NCBI RefSeq assembly: GCF_900128955.1
Contig: NZ_FQTY01000016.1
Coordinates: 1 to 59,796 of the forward strand
Length of the DNA stretch: 59,796 bases
Direction of reading: 5' to 3'
DNA from: Tissierella praeacuta DSM 18095
GTDB taxonomy: Bacteria > Bacillota > Clostridia > Tissierellales > Tissierellaceae
The position numbers and the translations under genes were made by a program. Numbering within the stretch: the first letter of the stretch is position 1; each line of letters opens with the position of its first letter. A model generated the notes under the pieces. That model made no database searches. It worked only from the letters and a program-made list of their open reading frames with translations, and had not been told where the DNA came from. Positions 10,249-20,842 of this stretch are shown here, piece by piece.

Positions 10249-10698
10249 ATGAAACTAAATGATTTAAGACCAAATGTTGGCGGAGGAACTAAGGCTAAAA
10301 AAAGACTAGGAAGAGGTATTGGTTCTGGTCTTGGAAAGACATCTGGTAAAGGTCATAAAGGTCAAAACTCAAGATCAGGCGGTGGAGTTAGACCAGGGTT
10401 TGAAGGTGGCCAAATGCCATTATTTAGAAGAATGCCAAAACGTGGCTTTACTAATATATTTGCAAAAGAATATGCCATAGTAAATATTGAAGAATTAAAT
10501 AGATTCCCAGAAAACACAGTTGTTACTCCAGAGCTTTTATTCAATGAAGGAATAGTAAAAAAGGGAAAAGCAAAAGATGGAGTTAAGATACTTGGAGATG
10601 GAGAAATTAACATCAAGCTTACTGTACAGGCACAAAAATTTAGTAAAACTGCCGCTGAAAAGATCGAGGCTGCAGGAGGAAAGGTAGAGGTGATATAA
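10249..10698 (+). CDS. rplO: 50S ribosomal protein L15
   Basis: L15 is a late assembly protein contacting much of 23S rRNA. The 149-residue protein has the Gly-rich basic N-terminus ([12 protein letters not shown], then [19 protein letters not shown]) and the C-terminal [20 protein letters not shown]. It abuts secY with no gap, so the two are probably coupled. Confidence 0.98.
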   Translation: MKLNDLRPNVGGGTKAKKRLGRGIGSGLGKTSGKGHKGQNSRSGGGVRPGFEGGQMPLFRRMPKRGFTNIFAKEYAIVNIEELNRFPENTVVTPELLFNEGIVKKGKAKDGVKILGDGEINIKLTVQAQKFSKTAAEKIEAAGGKVEVI

Positions 10699-11973
10699 AT
10701 GCTTTCGACCTTAAGGAATGCCTGGAGGATACCCGAGATTAGAAAGAAAATTATATTCACGTTATTAATGCTATTGGTTTTTAGATTAGGCTCAAGCATA
10801 CCTGTTCCATATATGAATAAGGAAATTATAGCTGATATATTCGAAAAAACTAAGGGTGGAATATTGCAATTCCTTGATTTAATGGGCGGTGGAACCTTAA
10901 GTAGCTTTAGCATATTTGCTACTAATATATATCCATATATTACAGCATCAATAGTAATTCAACTTCTTACTATAGCTATTCCTAGATTGGAAGAATTAGC
11001 TAAAGAGGGAGAAGAAGGAAAGAAGAAAATAACAAAATATACTAGATATACAGCTATGGGATTAGCATTAATTCAAGCCATAGGATATACTTTTGGATTT
11101 TTTAGTTCAGCATTAGAGACTATTAATGCTTTGCAAACTACAATAGTTATAATTACTATGGTAGCAGGTACTGCATTTTTAATGTGGATAGGAGATATGA
11201 TAACTGAAAAAGGAATCGGTAATGGTATATCACTTATAATATTTATAGGGATTATATCTAGATTACCTAAAGATTTAATAAATACATTTAACCTAATAAG
11301 TATAGGTGAATTAAGTGTAATAAAGGTAGTTATTTTTGCTATAGTATTTTTAGTTATCATTGCATTTGTAGTTGCGTTACAAGAGGGAGAAAGAAGAATT
11401 CCAGTACAATATGCTAAGAGAGTAGTTGGAAGAAAAATGTATGGCGGACAGTCCACACATATACCTGTAAAGGTGTCAATGGCAGGAGTAATGCCTGTAA
11501 TTTTTGCATCATCTTTACTTGCCTTTCCACAAACAATTGCATTATTTACTAAAGGTTCTCCTTCAGCATGGATAACTAAATATCTAACACCACAAGGTAA
11601 TGTAGGTGTTTGGATATATTCTATATTAAATATTCTATTGATTATGTTCTTTACCTATTTTTATACAGCTATTCAATTTAATACTGTAGAATATGCAAAG
11701 AATTTACAGCAAAATGGTGGTTTTATTCCAGGTATTAGACCAGGAAGACCAACATCTGAACATTTAAATAGAGTTGTAACTAGAATTACATTTGTTGGCG
11801 GATTGTCTTTAGCAGTTTTAGCATCTTTACCAATTATTTTATCTAAGATATTTCATATGCATGTTAGTTTTGGAGGAACAAGTATAATAATAGTTGTAGG
11901 TGTTGCATTGGAAACTGTTAAACAAATGGAAGCACAAATGTTAATGAGACATTATAAAGGATTTTTAAATTAA
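10699..11973 (+). CDS. secY: Protein translocase subunit SecY
   Basis: SecY is the channel of the Sec translocon in the cytoplasmic membrane. The 424-residue protein has about ten hydrophobic helices. The plug/helix-2 region contains GGGTLSSFSIFATNIYPYITASI, the cytoplasmic loop has QEGERRIPVQYAKR, and the C-terminal loop has PGIRPGRPTSEHLNRVVTRITFVGG, both ribosome/SecA-binding segments. The ATG starts immediately after the rplO stop, with GAGGTGA inside rplO. Confidence 0.98.
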   Translation: MLSTLRNAWRIPEIRKKIIFTLLMLLVFRLGSSIPVPYMNKEIIADIFEKTKGGILQFLDLMGGGTLSSFSIFATNIYPYITASIVIQLLTIAIPRLEELAKEGEEGKKKITKYTRYTAMGLALIQAIGYTFGFFSSALETINALQTTIVIITMVAGTAFLMWIGDMITEKGIGNGISLIIFIGIISRLPKDLINTFNLISIGELSVIKVVIFAIVFLVIIAFVVALQEGERRIPVQYAKRVVGRKMYGGQSTHIPVKVSMAGVMPVIFASSLLAFPQTIALFTKGSPSAWITKYLTPQGNVGVWIYSILNILLIMFFTYFYTAIQFNTVEYAKNLQQNGGFIPGIRPGRPTSEHLNRVVTRITFVGGLSLAVLASLPIILSKIFHMHVSFGGTSIIIVVGVALETVKQMEAQMLMRHYKGFLN

Positions 11974-11992
11974 GCTATAGGAGATGAGTATT

Positions 11993-12640
11993 TTGAGACT
12001 AATCTTATTAGGGCCACCTGGTGTAGGTAAAGGAACTCAAGCATCAGCTATAGTAAAAAAATACAATGTACCACATATTTCAACTGGAGATATATTCAGA
12101 GCCAATATCAAAGATGGAACTGAATTAGGAAAAAAGGCCAAAGAATATATGGATAAAGGTCTTTTAGTACCAGATGAGCTTGTGGTTTCAATTGTGAAGG
12201 ATAGATTGACTAAAGAAGATTGCGTCCATGGTTTTCTTTTAGATGGATTTCCAAGAACTATAAATCAAGCAGAGGCTTTAGACAAGGAACTTACAAAAAT
12301 GGGTATAAAACTTGATAAAGTTGTTAATATTGATGCAGACAAGGAAATTTTAATTGAAAGAGCTGTTGGTAGAAGAATTTGTAAAACATGTGGTTCATCT
12401 TATCATGTTAAATTTAATCCACCTAAGGTAGAAAATTTATGTGACATAGATAATGGAGAATTATTTCAAAGAGATGATGATACTCATGAAACAGTGGCTA
12501 CTAGGATAGAAGTATATCTTAATCAAACACAGCCATTAATTGATTATTATCAAGAAAAAGGGATAATACTTAATATAGATGGAACTAAACCAATAGACGA
12601 AGTCTTTGAAACTATAGTGAAAGCTTTAGGAGATAATTAA
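11993..12640 (+). CDS. adk: Adenylate kinase
   Basis: Adk catalyses ATP + AMP = 2 ADP. The P-loop is [10 protein letters not shown] near the N-terminus, [13 protein letters not shown] is the AMP-site motif, and the LID carries a structural zinc site (CKTC, then CDID). An ATG lies at 11984, but AGGAG ends directly at it; the TTG at 11993 has a 9-base spacing and gives the usual [10 protein letters not shown] start, so it is preferred (215 residues). The usual next gene, map, is absent. Confidence 0.97.
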   Translation: MRLILLGPPGVGKGTQASAIVKKYNVPHISTGDIFRANIKDGTELGKKAKEYMDKGLLVPDELVVSIVKDRLTKEDCVHGFLLDGFPRTINQAEALDKELTKMGIKLDKVVNIDADKEILIERAVGRRICKTCGSSYHVKFNPPKVENLCDIDNGELFQRDDDTHETVATRIEVYLNQTQPLIDYYQEKGIILNIDGTKPIDEVFETIVKALGDN

Positions 12641-12710
12641 TGAGGAAGGTAATACCTTTCGTGAAAGAACCAGCGTTTTTAATAAGCTATTATAAAGAGG
12701 TGAATTTATA

Positions 12711-12992
12711 ATGGATTTAAGTGACGACATAGCCATCGGGCAGGTGGTTAAGTCGAGAGCTGGAAGGGATAAAGGAAAAGTTTTCTTAGTACTGGACATC
12801 ATAGACAGTCAAAATGTGTTGATTGTAGATGGCAGTTTAAGAAAACTTGACAATCCAAAACAGAAAAAGTTAAAGCATTTGATTGTTTATAATACTGTTT
12901 TATCTGAATTACAGTATAAGTTAGATAATAAAATTAAAATTAATAATGCGTATATAAGAAAATTATTAGAACCTTTCAATAAGAGTTTCTAA
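12711..12992 (+). CDS. KOW-domain RNA-binding protein (L14e-like)
   Basis: This 93-residue protein belongs to the small KOW family found before infA in many Firmicutes and resembles archaeal/eukaryotic L14e/L27e. The KOW stretch is IAIGQVVKSRAGRDKGKVFLVLDI near the N-terminus, followed by a basic segment LRKLDNPKQKKLKHLIVYN. A ribosome-associated RNA-binding role is inferred from position and fold. AGAGGTGA precedes the ATG. The gap to adk is only 70 bases, so no gene is hidden between them. Confidence 0.9.
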   Translation: MDLSDDIAIGQVVKSRAGRDKGKVFLVLDIIDSQNVLIVDGSLRKLDNPKQKKLKHLIVYNTVLSELQYKLDNKIKINNAYIRKLLEPFNKSF

Positions 12993-13022
12993 ATTTGTTT
13001 GAACAGGAGGTTCGAAAACCTA

Positions 13023-13241
13023 ATGTCTAAATCTGATGTTATTGAAGTTGAAGGTACGGTAGTAGATGCTTTACCTAATGCTATTTTTAAAGTAAAGCTA
13101 GAAAATGGTCATGAAATATTAGCCCATATTTCTGGAAAATTGAGAATGAATTATATAAGGATACTTCCTGGAGATAAGGTAACAGTTGAACTGTCACCCT
13201 ATGATTTGACTAGAGGCAGAATAACCTGGCGAAACAAGTAG
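13023..13241 (+). CDS. infA: Translation initiation factor IF-1
   Basis: IF-1 binds the 30S A site and assists IF-2 and IF-3. The 72-residue OB-fold protein starts [20 protein letters not shown] and ends [15 protein letters not shown], the standard size and sequence. An upstream in-frame start exists, but it would sit before the CAGGAGG ribosome binding site, so the ATG at 13023 is used. Confidence 0.98.
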   Translation: MSKSDVIEVEGTVVDALPNAIFKVKLENGHEILAHISGKLRMNYIRILPGDKVTVELSPYDLTRGRITWRNK

Positions 13242-13257
13242 CATAGGAGGGATTTAA

Positions 13258-13371
13258 ATGAAAGTAAGACCATCAGTTAAGAAAATATGTGAAAAATGTA
13301 AAATAATCAAAAGACACGGAAAGGTCATGGTTATTTGTGAAAATCCAAGACATAAGCAAAAACAAGGTTAA
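13258..13371 (+). CDS. rpmJ: 50S ribosomal protein L36
   Basis: The 37-residue protein begins [20 protein letters not shown] and ends NPRHKQKQG. It is the zinc-ribbon form, with CEKC, a third Cys in VMVIC and a His. ATAGGAGGG precedes the ATG. It lies between infA and rpsM as in most Firmicutes. Confidence 0.98.
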   Translation: MKVRPSVKKICEKCKIIKRHGKVMVICENPRHKQKQG

Positions 13372-13423
13372 TAGAGAGGTCACTATTTTGCGAATGTATT
13401 TATTTTAGGAGGTGTAAACATTA

Positions 13424-13786
13424 ATGGCAAGAATAGCAGGTGTTGACTTACCAAGAGACAAGAGAGTTGAAGTTGGTTTAACATATATATTTGGTATTGG
13501 TAGACCAAGAGCAAATGAGATATTGGCGAAGGCTGGTGTAAATCCAGATACTAGGGTAAAAGATTTAACAGAGTCTGAAGTAGCAAGCCTTAGAGCTGTT
13601 ATAGATGGTTATCATGTAGAAGGTGACTTGAGAAGAGAAGTTGCACTAAATATAAAAAGACTTAGAGAAATTAACTGTTATAGAGGCATGAGACATAAAA
13701 GAGGACTTCCAGTAAGAGGCCAAAGAACTAAGACTAATGCTAGAACAAGAAAAGGTCCAAAGAGATTGGTATCTAAGAAGAAGTAG
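13424..13786 (+). CDS. rpsM: 30S ribosomal protein S13
   Basis: S13 forms intersubunit bridges and contacts the P-site tRNA. The 120-residue protein starts [21 protein letters not shown], has an HhH-type segment and ends in the basic tail with [27 protein letters not shown] lies upstream. It begins the rpsM-rpsK-rpsD-rpoA-rplQ group. Confidence 0.98.
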   Translation: MARIAGVDLPRDKRVEVGLTYIFGIGRPRANEILAKAGVNPDTRVKDLTESEVASLRAVIDGYHVEGDLRREVALNIKRLREINCYRGMRHKRGLPVRGQRTKTNARTRKGPKRLVSKKK

Positions 13787-13804
13787 GTAAAGGAGGGAAA
13801 TTAA

Positions 13805-14203
13805 GTGGCAGCTAAAAAAGGCAAAGTAACTCGTGTTAGAAGAAGAGAACGTAAGAATATAGAGAGAGGTCAAGCACATATCTCATCAACATTCAATAAT
13901 ACTATGGTTACCCTAACAGACTTACAAGGTAATGTATTATCATGGGCTAGTGCTGGACAATTAGGTTTTAGAGGTTCTAGGAAATCTACTCCTTATGCAG
14001 CACAGCAAGCAGCAGAGGAAGCAGCTAAAAAGGCTATGGAACACGGATTAAAGAGTGTAGAAGTATACGTTAAGGGGCCTGGTTCAGGAAGAGAAGCAGC
14101 AATTAGGTCATTACAAGCAACGGGATTAGAAGTAAATATGATCAAGGATGTTACTCCTATTCCTCATAATGGATGTAGACCACCAAAACGTAGAAGAGTT
14201 TAA
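13805..14203 (+). CDS. rpsK: 30S ribosomal protein S11
   Basis: S11 is part of the 30S platform and mRNA exit. The 132-residue protein starts from GTG after AAAGGAGGG. It contains [39 protein letters not shown] and the end [18 protein letters not shown], all diagnostic. Confidence 0.98.
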   Translation: MAAKKGKVTRVRRRERKNIERGQAHISSTFNNTMVTLTDLQGNVLSWASAGQLGFRGSRKSTPYAAQQAAEEAAKKAMEHGLKSVEVYVKGPGSGREAAIRSLQATGLEVNMIKDVTPIPHNGCRPPKRRRV

Positions 14204-14218
14204 TAGGAGGTGTAGTAG

Positions 14219-14842
14219 ATGGCAAGATATACAGGTCCAGTTTGTAGACTGTGTCGTAGAGAAGGTATGAAACTATTTCTTAAGGGAGATAGATGTTATA
14301 CAGACCAATGTGCAATAAACAAGAGAAATTATGCACCAGGACAACACGGACAATCAAGAAAGAAAGTAACAGAATATGGAATGCAGCTTAGAGAAAAACA
14401 AAAGGTTCGTAGATTCTACGGAATTTCTGAGTCTCAAATGGTTAAATATTTCATTATGGCAGATAAAATGAGAGGAATAACAGGTGAAAATCTACTTAAA
14501 ATACTTGAACTAAGATTAGATAATGTTGTATATAGAATGGGTTTTGCATCATCAAGAGCAGAAGCAAGACAATTAGTTACACATGGTCATTTCTTAGTTA
14601 ATGGTTCTAAGGTAGATATACCATCTGTAATTCTTTCTGTTGGAGATGTTGTTGAGATAAAGGAAAGAACTAGAGGCAGCGAAAAAATTAAAAGTTTAGT
14701 AGAAAATCATAATGGCAACACTGTTAAATGGATAAATGTGGATATTGATCAATTAAAGGGTAGCATAGTAGCTGAACCAACTAGAGAGGATATAGATATA
14801 CCAGTAGAAGAACACTTAATCGTTGAGTTATATTCTAAATAA
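14219..14842 (+). CDS. rpsD: 30S ribosomal protein S4
   Basis: S4 nucleates 30S assembly. The 207-residue protein has the N-terminal Cys cluster ([24 protein letters not shown]) that binds zinc in many species, and an S4 RNA-binding domain around residues 95-155 with [28 protein letters not shown] precedes the ATG. In Bacillus S4 represses its own synthesis through a leader; no such leader is evident here. Confidence 0.98.
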   Translation: MARYTGPVCRLCRREGMKLFLKGDRCYTDQCAINKRNYAPGQHGQSRKKVTEYGMQLREKQKVRRFYGISESQMVKYFIMADKMRGITGENLLKILELRLDNVVYRMGFASSRAEARQLVTHGHFLVNGSKVDIPSVILSVGDVVEIKERTRGSEKIKSLVENHNGNTVKWINVDIDQLKGSIVAEPTREDIDIPVEEHLIVELYSK

Positions 14843-14910
14843 TAGTATTCATAACAAAATCAGTTGCCCTCGTACTTTAACAAACCAAATTTTAAGGAGG
14901 GTTAATGTTA

Positions 14911-15858
14911 ATGATAGAAATTGAAAAACCAAGAATTGAAATTCTAGAGTTGAGTGATGATGAGAGTTATGGAAAGTTTATGGTAGAGCCACTAGAGAGA
15001 GGCTATGGTACAACCTTAGGAAATTCATTGAGAAGAGTGTTATTATCTTCATTACCAGGTGCAGCGGTATCTTCAATAAAAATTCAAGGAGTGCTACATG
15101 AATTTTCAACTATACCAGGTGTACTGGAAGATGTGCCAGAAATAATATTAAATATAAAGGGTCTTGCAGCTAAAATATATACTGATGAACCTGTAACCTT
15201 GAGAATTGAGGCACAAGGTTCTCAGATTGTAACTGCAGGAGATATTATTACAGGTCCAGATGTGGAGATCATAAATAAGGATCATCATATTGCTACCGTA
15301 AATGAAGATGGTAATCTATACATGGAACTCGAATTAGTAAAGGGTAGAGGTTATGTAGTAGCCGAGAGAAATAAAAAAGAAGGTCAACCAGTAGGCGTTA
15401 TACCCGTTGACTCTGCATTTACTCCAGTAAAAAAGGTAAACTTTGCAGTAGAAAATACAAGAGTAGGTCAGATTACTGACTATGATAGATTGATTCTAGA
15501 AGTATGGACAAATGGAACTATGAATCCTGATGAAGCCACTTCTTTAGGAGCAAAAATACTTACAGAACACTTAAATCTTTTTATTGGGCTAACTGAACAT
15601 GTTAGTGAAGTTGAAATAATGGTGGAAAAAGAAGAGGACAAGAAAGAGAAAGTTCTTGAAATGACTGTAGAAGAGTTGGATCTTTCAGTACGTAGTTATA
15701 ATTGTTTAAAGAGAGCAGCTATAAATACAGTGGAAGAATTAACACAAAAAACAGAGGAAGACATGATGAAAGTAAGAAATCTTGGTAAGAAATCCCTTGA
15801 GGAAGTACAAAGAAAACTTGCTGAATTAGGATTGAGTCTAAAGAAATCTGATGAGTAA
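14911..15858 (+). CDS. rpoA: RNA polymerase alpha subunit
   Basis: Alpha dimerises to seed RNA polymerase assembly, and its C-terminal domain contacts UP elements and activators. The N-terminal domain includes [25 protein letters not shown]; the C-terminal domain includes [22 protein letters not shown] and [13 protein letters not shown]. An ATG at 14905 is only 4 bases from GGAGG; the ATG at 14911 has a 10-base spacing and gives [10 protein letters not shown] (315 residues), so it is preferred. Confidence 0.97.
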   Translation: MIEIEKPRIEILELSDDESYGKFMVEPLERGYGTTLGNSLRRVLLSSLPGAAVSSIKIQGVLHEFSTIPGVLEDVPEIILNIKGLAAKIYTDEPVTLRIEAQGSQIVTAGDIITGPDVEIINKDHHIATVNEDGNLYMELELVKGRGYVVAERNKKEGQPVGVIPVDSAFTPVKKVNFAVENTRVGQITDYDRLILEVWTNGTMNPDEATSLGAKILTEHLNLFIGLTEHVSEVEIMVEKEEDKKEKVLEMTVEELDLSVRSYNCLKRAAINTVEELTQKTEEDMMKVRNLGKKSLEEVQRKLAELGLSLKKSDE

Positions 15859-15881
15859 CAAGGCATGAAGGAGGGATAAAT

Positions 15882-16223
15882 GTGACAACGTTAAGAAAAC
15901 TTGGTCGCCCTACAGATCAAAGAAAAGCAATGCTTAGAAATCTAGTAACATCCTTGTTGAGAACCGGAAAAATAGAAACAACAGTTACTAGGGCTAAGGA
16001 AACAAAAAGAATGGCAGATAAAATGATTACCTTAGCAAAAAGAGGAGATTTACATGCTAGACGTCAAGTATTAGCTTATGTATATGATGAAGATGTAGTA
16101 AAAAAGCTATTTGATGAAATAGGACCAAAATATCAAGATAGAAACGGTGGATATACAAGAGTATTAAAAGTTGGACCTCGCCGTGGAGACGGAGCAGAAA
16201 TGGCTATATTAGAATTAGTATAA
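15882..16223 (+). CDS. rplQ: 50S ribosomal protein L17
   Basis: The 113-residue protein starts at GTG after GAAGGAGGG. It contains [22 protein letters not shown], the [24 protein letters not shown] segment and [21 protein letters not shown], all typical of L17. It is the last gene of the ribosomal cluster and is followed by an intrinsic terminator. Confidence 0.98.
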   Translation: MTTLRKLGRPTDQRKAMLRNLVTSLLRTGKIETTVTRAKETKRMADKMITLAKRGDLHARRQVLAYVYDEDVVKKLFDEIGPKYQDRNGGYTRVLKVGPRRGDGAEMAILELV

Positions 16224-16230
16224 AGGGTAG

Positions 16231-16260
16231 GGGATTAAGTTAAAGCTTAGTCCCTTTTTT
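16231..16260 (+). terminator. Intrinsic terminator after rplQ
   Basis: GGGATTAAG pairs with CTTAGTCCC (one G-T pair) around TTAAAG and is followed by TTTTTT. It closes the S10-spc-alpha cluster. Confidence 0.85.
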
Positions 16261-16289
16261 ATGACCTAACACAGCGAACGCCAGTGAGC
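16261..16289 (+). repeat. Dispersed 29-bp repeat, copy 1
   Basis: The 29 bases beginning ATGACCTAA and ending AGTGAGC match a second copy at 20702-20730 at 23 of 29 positions. Both copies begin just after the T-run of a terminator. The rest of the 258-base gap before ecfA1 shows nothing I can name. Confidence 0.6.
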
Positions 16290-16480
16290 TTTAGTAGGTC
16301 AAAAGCAATGAGCACTAAATTTATATGAATGTAGTGAGTAAATAGATTTGATTTTCCAGAGTGTGAAATATTAAGTAAGTTTAAGCCATAAAACTGTAAC
16401 ATTGTGAATTGTAGATTGAATTAAGGGTATCCTTATGTTATATTAGAGTATGGAAATAATAAATAATTAGAGGTAGAATT

Positions 16481-17314
16481 ATGAATAATACAATGATAAA
16501 AATTGAAGAGGTTACCTATGAATATAAATCATTAATAGATGATAGTATACAAAAGGCTGTAAAAGAACTTAATTTAGAGGTTAAGAATGGAGAGTTTTTA
16601 GTAATCTTAGGTCATAATGGCTCTGGTAAATCTACTTTAGCTAAGCTTATGAATGGACTTTTGATGCCTACAAATGGAAATGTTTATGTAATGGGTATGA
16701 ATACTAAAGATACAGAAAAAATATGGGAAATAAGAGAAAAAGCAGGAATGGTATTTCAAAATCCAGATAACCAAATAGTTGCTACAATAGTAGAAGAAGA
16801 TGTGGCTTTTGGACCAGAAAACTTAGGCATATCTCCATTGGAAATAAGAACCAGAGTAGATGAAGCTTTGGAAGTAGTTGAAATGACAGAGTATAAAAAA
16901 CATGCACCTCATCTTCTATCAGGTGGGCAAAAACAAAGAATTGCCATTGCTGGAATCTTGGCTATGAAGCCAGATTGTATTATTTTAGATGAACCAACAG
17001 CTATGTTAGATCCTATAGGTAGAATAGAAGTAATGAATACTATAAAGAAGTTAAATAGGGATGAGAAAAAGACGATAGTTTTAATCACTCACTATATGGA
17101 TGAAGCTGTAGAGGCTGATAGAATCCTTGTAATGGAGCAAGGAGAAATAGTTATGGAAGGAACACCAAAAGAGGTGTTTAAACAAGTAGATAAAGTTAAG
17201 GAATTAGGCTTAGATGTACCACAAGTAACTGAATTAGTATATGAATTAAGAAAAGAAGGATTAGATATAAAAGAAGACATACTATCTATAGAAGAATTGG
17301 TGGAATTATTATGA
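16481..17314 (+). CDS. ecfA1: ECF transporter ATPase EcfA1
   Basis: One of the two ATPases of the energy-coupling-factor module that powers vitamin and metal uptake through interchangeable S components. Walker A is [12 protein letters not shown] (about residue 45), the signature is [14 protein letters not shown], and Walker B is [13 protein letters not shown]. The 277-residue length is normal. Its stop overlaps the next start (ATGA), indicating coupling. No S component is encoded nearby. Confidence 0.96.
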   Translation: MNNTMIKIEEVTYEYKSLIDDSIQKAVKELNLEVKNGEFLVILGHNGSGKSTLAKLMNGLLMPTNGNVYVMGMNTKDTEKIWEIREKAGMVFQNPDNQIVATIVEEDVAFGPENLGISPLEIRTRVDEALEVVEMTEYKKHAPHLLSGGQKQRIAIAGILAMKPDCIILDEPTAMLDPIGRIEVMNTIKKLNRDEKKTIVLITHYMDEAVEADRILVMEQGEIVMEGTPKEVFKQVDKVKELGLDVPQVTELVYELRKEGLDIKEDILSIEELVELL

Positions 17315-18174
17315 TAATGAAAATAAATAATTTAAATTATATATATAATCCAAATACTCCCTTTGAAAAAAAAGCCCTTGATAACATAAGTTTAGAAATA
17401 GATGAAGGAGAATTTATAGGATTAATAGGTCATACAGGTTCTGGAAAATCTACATTTGTACAACATTTGAATGGATTAATAAAACCTACCTCAGGTAATA
17501 TCATAATAGATAATATAAATATAGTTACAAAGGATGCTAATCTAAAGGAAGTTAGGCAAAAAGTAGGCCTCGTATTTCAATATCCTGAACATCAATTATT
17601 TGAAGAAAATATTTATAAAGATATTGCCTTTGGTCCTAGGAATTTAGGACTTAATGAAGAAGAAATCCATAGTAGGGTAAAAGAGTCTATGGAATTAGTA
17701 GGTTTGAATTTTCATGAGCTAAAAGATAGATCTCCCTTTGAATTAAGCGGAGGACAAAAGAGAAGAGTAGCAATAGCGGGAGTAATAGCTATGAAACCTA
17801 AGATATTAGTTTTAGATGAGCCAACAGCAGGATTAGATCCTAGAGGTAGAGATGAAATTTTAGGCGAAATTCAGAAACTTTACCAAAAAGGGGGCATTAC
17901 AATAATATTAGTATCTCATAGTATGGAAGATGTGGCAAAATTAGTAGATAGGATACTTGTAATGCATAAGGGTAAATTACAAATGGATGGTAGTACTAGA
18001 GAAATTTTTAGAAAAGCAGAAGAATTAGAAAGCCTGGGCTTAGGAATTCCACAAATAACTAAGTTTATGAAAAAGTTTAAGGAAAAGGGCAATGATGTTA
18101 AGGATGATGTATTAACAGTAGATGAAGCTAAGGAAGAAATATTAAAGTTTTTAAGGAGAAAAGAAGATGCTTAA
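17311..18174 (+). CDS. ecfA2: ECF transporter ATPase EcfA2
   Basis: The partner ATPase of the ECF module. Walker A is [12 protein letters not shown], the Q-loop region reads [14 protein letters not shown], the signature is [14 protein letters not shown], and Walker B is [13 protein letters not shown]. It is 287 residues long; an in-frame ATG at 17317 is an alternative start. It overlaps ecfA1 by 4 and ecfT by 8 bases. Confidence 0.96.
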   Translation: MIMKINNLNYIYNPNTPFEKKALDNISLEIDEGEFIGLIGHTGSGKSTFVQHLNGLIKPTSGNIIIDNINIVTKDANLKEVRQKVGLVFQYPEHQLFEENIYKDIAFGPRNLGLNEEEIHSRVKESMELVGLNFHELKDRSPFELSGGQKRRVAIAGVIAMKPKILVLDEPTAGLDPRGRDEILGEIQKLYQKGGITIILVSHSMEDVAKLVDRILVMHKGKLQMDGSTREIFRKAEELESLGLGIPQITKFMKKFKEKGNDVKDDVLTVDEAKEEILKFLRRKEDA

Positions 18175-18964
18175 AGATATAACAATAGGTCAATATTTTC
18201 CTGGGAATACTATAATTCATAAATTAGACCCAAGAGTGAAGATAATTATAATTTCATTATTTATAGCATCTCTGTTTTTCATTAATACCTTTATTCCATA
18301 TATATTTATATTAAGTTTTATCTTTACTGTAGTTAAAATATCAAAAGTACCTCTAAAGTTTATTTTAAAAGGAATAAAACCACTTTTATTTATAATACTA
18401 ATAACCTTTTCTATAAATATTTTTATGACTAAAGGAGAAGTGTTATTTGAAATAGGACCTTTAACAGTAACAAAAGAAGGATTATATTTAGCTGTTTTTA
18501 TGGCATTGAGATTAATCTTTTTAATTACGGGAACTTCCCTTCTTACCCTTACCACATCGCCCATAGCATTAACTGATGGAATAGAAAAACTACTATCGCC
18601 ATTAAAGAGAATTGGCTTACCAGCCCATGAATTAGCTATGATGATGACCATAGCTTTGAGATTTATCCCTACCCTATTAGAGGAAACGGATAAAATAATG
18701 AAAGCTCAAATGGCAAGAGGTGCTGACTTTGAATCTGGTAATATATTGAGTCGAGCAAAAAATTTAGTGCCACTATTAGTGCCTTTATTTATAAATGCTT
18801 TTAGAAGAGCTGATGAACTGGCTACAGCAATGGAAGCAAGATGTTATAGAGGTGGAGATAATAGAACTAGGTTAAATGAGTTAAAACTAGAAAAAATAGA
18901 TATAATAATATTAATGTCTATGATCATGTTTTTTGGATTTATTATAAGTATTAAATATATATAG
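18167..18964 (+). CDS. ecfT: ECF transporter transmembrane protein EcfT
   Basis: The membrane scaffold that links the two ATPases to S components. The 265-residue protein has about five to six hydrophobic helices and two cytoplasmic coupling motifs, AQMARGADF (near 180) and [10 protein letters not shown] (near 224), the X-R-G type signature of EcfT. AAGGAGAAAAG precedes the ATG inside ecfA2. Confidence 0.96.
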   Translation: MLKDITIGQYFPGNTIIHKLDPRVKIIIISLFIASLFFINTFIPYIFILSFIFTVVKISKVPLKFILKGIKPLLFIILITFSINIFMTKGEVLFEIGPLTVTKEGLYLAVFMALRLIFLITGTSLLTLTTSPIALTDGIEKLLSPLKRIGLPAHELAMMMTIALRFIPTLLEETDKIMKAQMARGADFESGNILSRAKNLVPLLVPLFINAFRRADELATAMEARCYRGGDNRTRLNELKLEKIDIIILMSMIMFFGFIISIKYI

Positions 18965-18972
18965 GGGTAATT

Positions 18973-19710
18973 ATGAAAAATATTAAACTTGTTATTGAAT
19001 ATGAAGGGACAAATTATTCTGGATGGCAAAAGCAAGAGAATGCTATAACAATACAGGAAAAATTAGAAGACGCCATAGAAAAATTATCAGGAGAAAAAAT
19101 AAAACTTATTGGTTCAGGCAGGACTGATGGGAAGGTTCATGCCTTAGGACAGGTAGCAAATTTTTTAACTACATCAAGTATTCCAGGGAAGAAATATAAA
19201 TATGCACTAAAATTTTTATTACCTGATGATATTACTATTATAGAATCAGAAGAAGTAGATTTAAAATTTCATTCGAGATTTGATGCTATAAAAAAGAGAT
19301 ATAAATATATAGTATATAATGGAGAATTACCAAGAGCCATATATAGAAATTTCTCCTATCATGTACCCTACAATATTGATATAAATAAAATGATAGAGGC
19401 ATCACAGCATCTAATAGGAACCCATGATTTTTCCTCATTTATGGCTGCTAATTCTGAAGTTAATAGTACCGTTAGAACAATCTATGATATATCTATAAAA
19501 AAGAATAAAGAGTTAATAGAGTTTAATATAGAGGGAAATAGTTTTTTACGAAATATGGTAAGAATAATTGTGGGTACATTACTTTACATTGGATTTGGTA
19601 AAATTAATGGGGATAATTTGCCTAAGATAATTCTAGATAAGAAAAGGAAAGGAGCAGGACCTACTGCTCCACCACAAGGATTATTTTTAGAAAAAGTCTA
19701 TTACTCTTAA
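18973..19710 (+). CDS. truA: tRNA pseudouridine(38-40) synthase
   Basis: TruA isomerises U38-U40 in the anticodon stem-loop. The 245-residue protein starts IKLVIEYEGTNYSGWQ. The catalytic Asp lies in GSGRTDGKVHALGQVANF (near residue 53). The C-terminal half has SFLRNMVRIIVGTL. Order ecfA1-ecfA2-ecfT-truA-rplM-rpsI is the standard Firmicutes arrangement. Confidence 0.97.
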   Translation: MKNIKLVIEYEGTNYSGWQKQENAITIQEKLEDAIEKLSGEKIKLIGSGRTDGKVHALGQVANFLTTSSIPGKKYKYALKFLLPDDITIIESEEVDLKFHSRFDAIKKRYKYIVYNGELPRAIYRNFSYHVPYNIDINKMIEASQHLIGTHDFSSFMAANSEVNSTVRTIYDISIKKNKELIEFNIEGNSFLRNMVRIIVGTLLYIGFGKINGDNLPKIILDKKRKGAGPTAPPQGLFLEKVYYS

Positions 19711-19718
19711 AAAACGTC

Positions 19719-19747
19719 TTGACATAGATAATTACTTGTATTAGAAT
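19719..19747 (+). promoter_or_regulatory. Sigma-A promoter of rplM-rpsI
   Basis: TTGACA (19719-19724) and TAGAAT (19742-19747) are 17 bases apart. About 70 bases of leader follow before rplM, including AAAAAAGCCCCGGAACTTTTTT, where L13 autoregulatory leaders are found in Firmicutes; I cannot prove a fold. Confidence 0.8.
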
Positions 19748-19820
19748 ATATTAGAGTGTTTTAAAAAAGCCCCGGAACTTTTTTAATTTTGACTACTCAA
19801 CGTCGGTATAAGGAGGGAAA

Positions 19821-20252
19821 ATGATGAAAAGCTTTATGGCTAAAACAAACGAAGTTGATAGAAAATGGTATGTAATAGATGCAGAAGGCAAAGTATTAGG
19901 AAGATTAGCTACAGAGGTAGCTACAATATTGAGTGGAAAAAATAAGCCAATATATACTCCTCATGTAGACACTGGTGACTTTGTTATTATAATAAATGCA
20001 GATAAAATTAGATTAACTGGTAAAAAATTAGAACAAAAAAGTCATTTCTACCACACTGGATATCCAGGAGGCGGAAGAGAAATATCATATAAAAGAATGA
20101 TGGAAGAGAAGCCAGAAATGGCTATTGAATTAGCAGTAAAAGGTATGCTTCCTAAAAGCAGTCTAGGAAGAAAGATGATTAAAAAGTTAAAAGTTTATAG
20201 TGGAGCAGAACATAATCACGAAGCTCAACAACCTGAGATATATGAATTTTAA
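19821..20252 (+). CDS. rplM: 50S ribosomal protein L13
   Basis: L13 is an early 50S assembly protein. The 143-residue protein begins [20 protein letters not shown] (two adjacent ATGs possible), with [32 protein letters not shown]-like [15 protein letters not shown] and [28 protein letters not shown] lies just before the start. Operon with rpsI. Confidence 0.98.
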   Translation: MMKSFMAKTNEVDRKWYVIDAEGKVLGRLATEVATILSGKNKPIYTPHVDTGDFVIIINADKIRLTGKKLEQKSHFYHTGYPGGGREISYKRMMEEKPEMAIELAVKGMLPKSSLGRKMIKKLKVYSGAEHNHEAQQPEIYEF

Positions 20253-20277
20253 TGCTCACGAGAAAGGAGGACTGTAA

Positions 20278-20670
20278 GTGGCTAATATACAATTTTTGGG
20301 AACAGGAAGAAGAAAGACTTCTGTAGCAAGAGTTAGATTGGTACCAGGAAATGGTAATATTACTATAAATAAAAGAGATATAGATGAATATTTTGATTAT
20401 GAAACTTTGAGAGTAATTGCAAAAGAACCACTTGTTATTACTGAAACTATGGACAAATATGATGTTTTAGTAAATGTTGAAGGCGGTGGATTTACAGGTC
20501 AAGCTGGTGCAATTAGACATGGTATAGCAAGAGCACTAATTGAATCAGATGAAGAATTAAGACCTATACTTAAAAAGGCAGGACATTTAACAAGAGATTC
20601 AAGAATGAAAGAAAGAAAGAAATACGGTCTTAAGAAAGCAAGAAGATCACCACAATTTAGTAAGAGATAG
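20278..20670 (+). CDS. rpsI: 30S ribosomal protein S9
   Basis: S9 reaches the P site with its C-terminal tail, which ends [12 protein letters not shown] here as usual. The 130-residue protein starts at GTG after GAAAGGAGGA and contains [16 protein letters not shown] and [19 protein letters not shown]. Confidence 0.98.
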   Translation: MANIQFLGTGRRKTSVARVRLVPGNGNITINKRDIDEYFDYETLRVIAKEPLVITETMDKYDVLVNVEGGGFTGQAGAIRHGIARALIESDEELRPILKKAGHLTRDSRMKERKKYGLKKARRSPQFSKR

Positions 20671-20676
20671 TTGTAA

Positions 20677-20701
20677 GCACTGGATACCCAGTGCTTTTTT
20701 T
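20677..20701 (+). terminator. Intrinsic terminator after rpsI
   Basis: GCACTGG (20677-20683) pairs with CCAGTGC (20688-20694) around ATAC, followed directly by a run of seven T. Confidence 0.95.
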
Positions 20702-20730
20702 ATGACCTAATTTAGCGAATGATAGTGAGC
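20702..20730 (+). repeat. Dispersed 29-bp repeat, copy 2
   Basis: Matches 16261-16289 at 23 of 29 positions: ATGACCTAA, AGCGAA and AGTGAGC are conserved. Again it directly follows a terminator T-run. Confidence 0.6.
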
Positions 20731-20842
20731 AAATAAATTTGAATTGGGAAACTGCGTAATATGATTAAATAATTTATCTATTTTTTCCTTGGAATATACT
20801 TTATATAATTACAATATATTTCTATAGGAGGGATAAGAAAAA

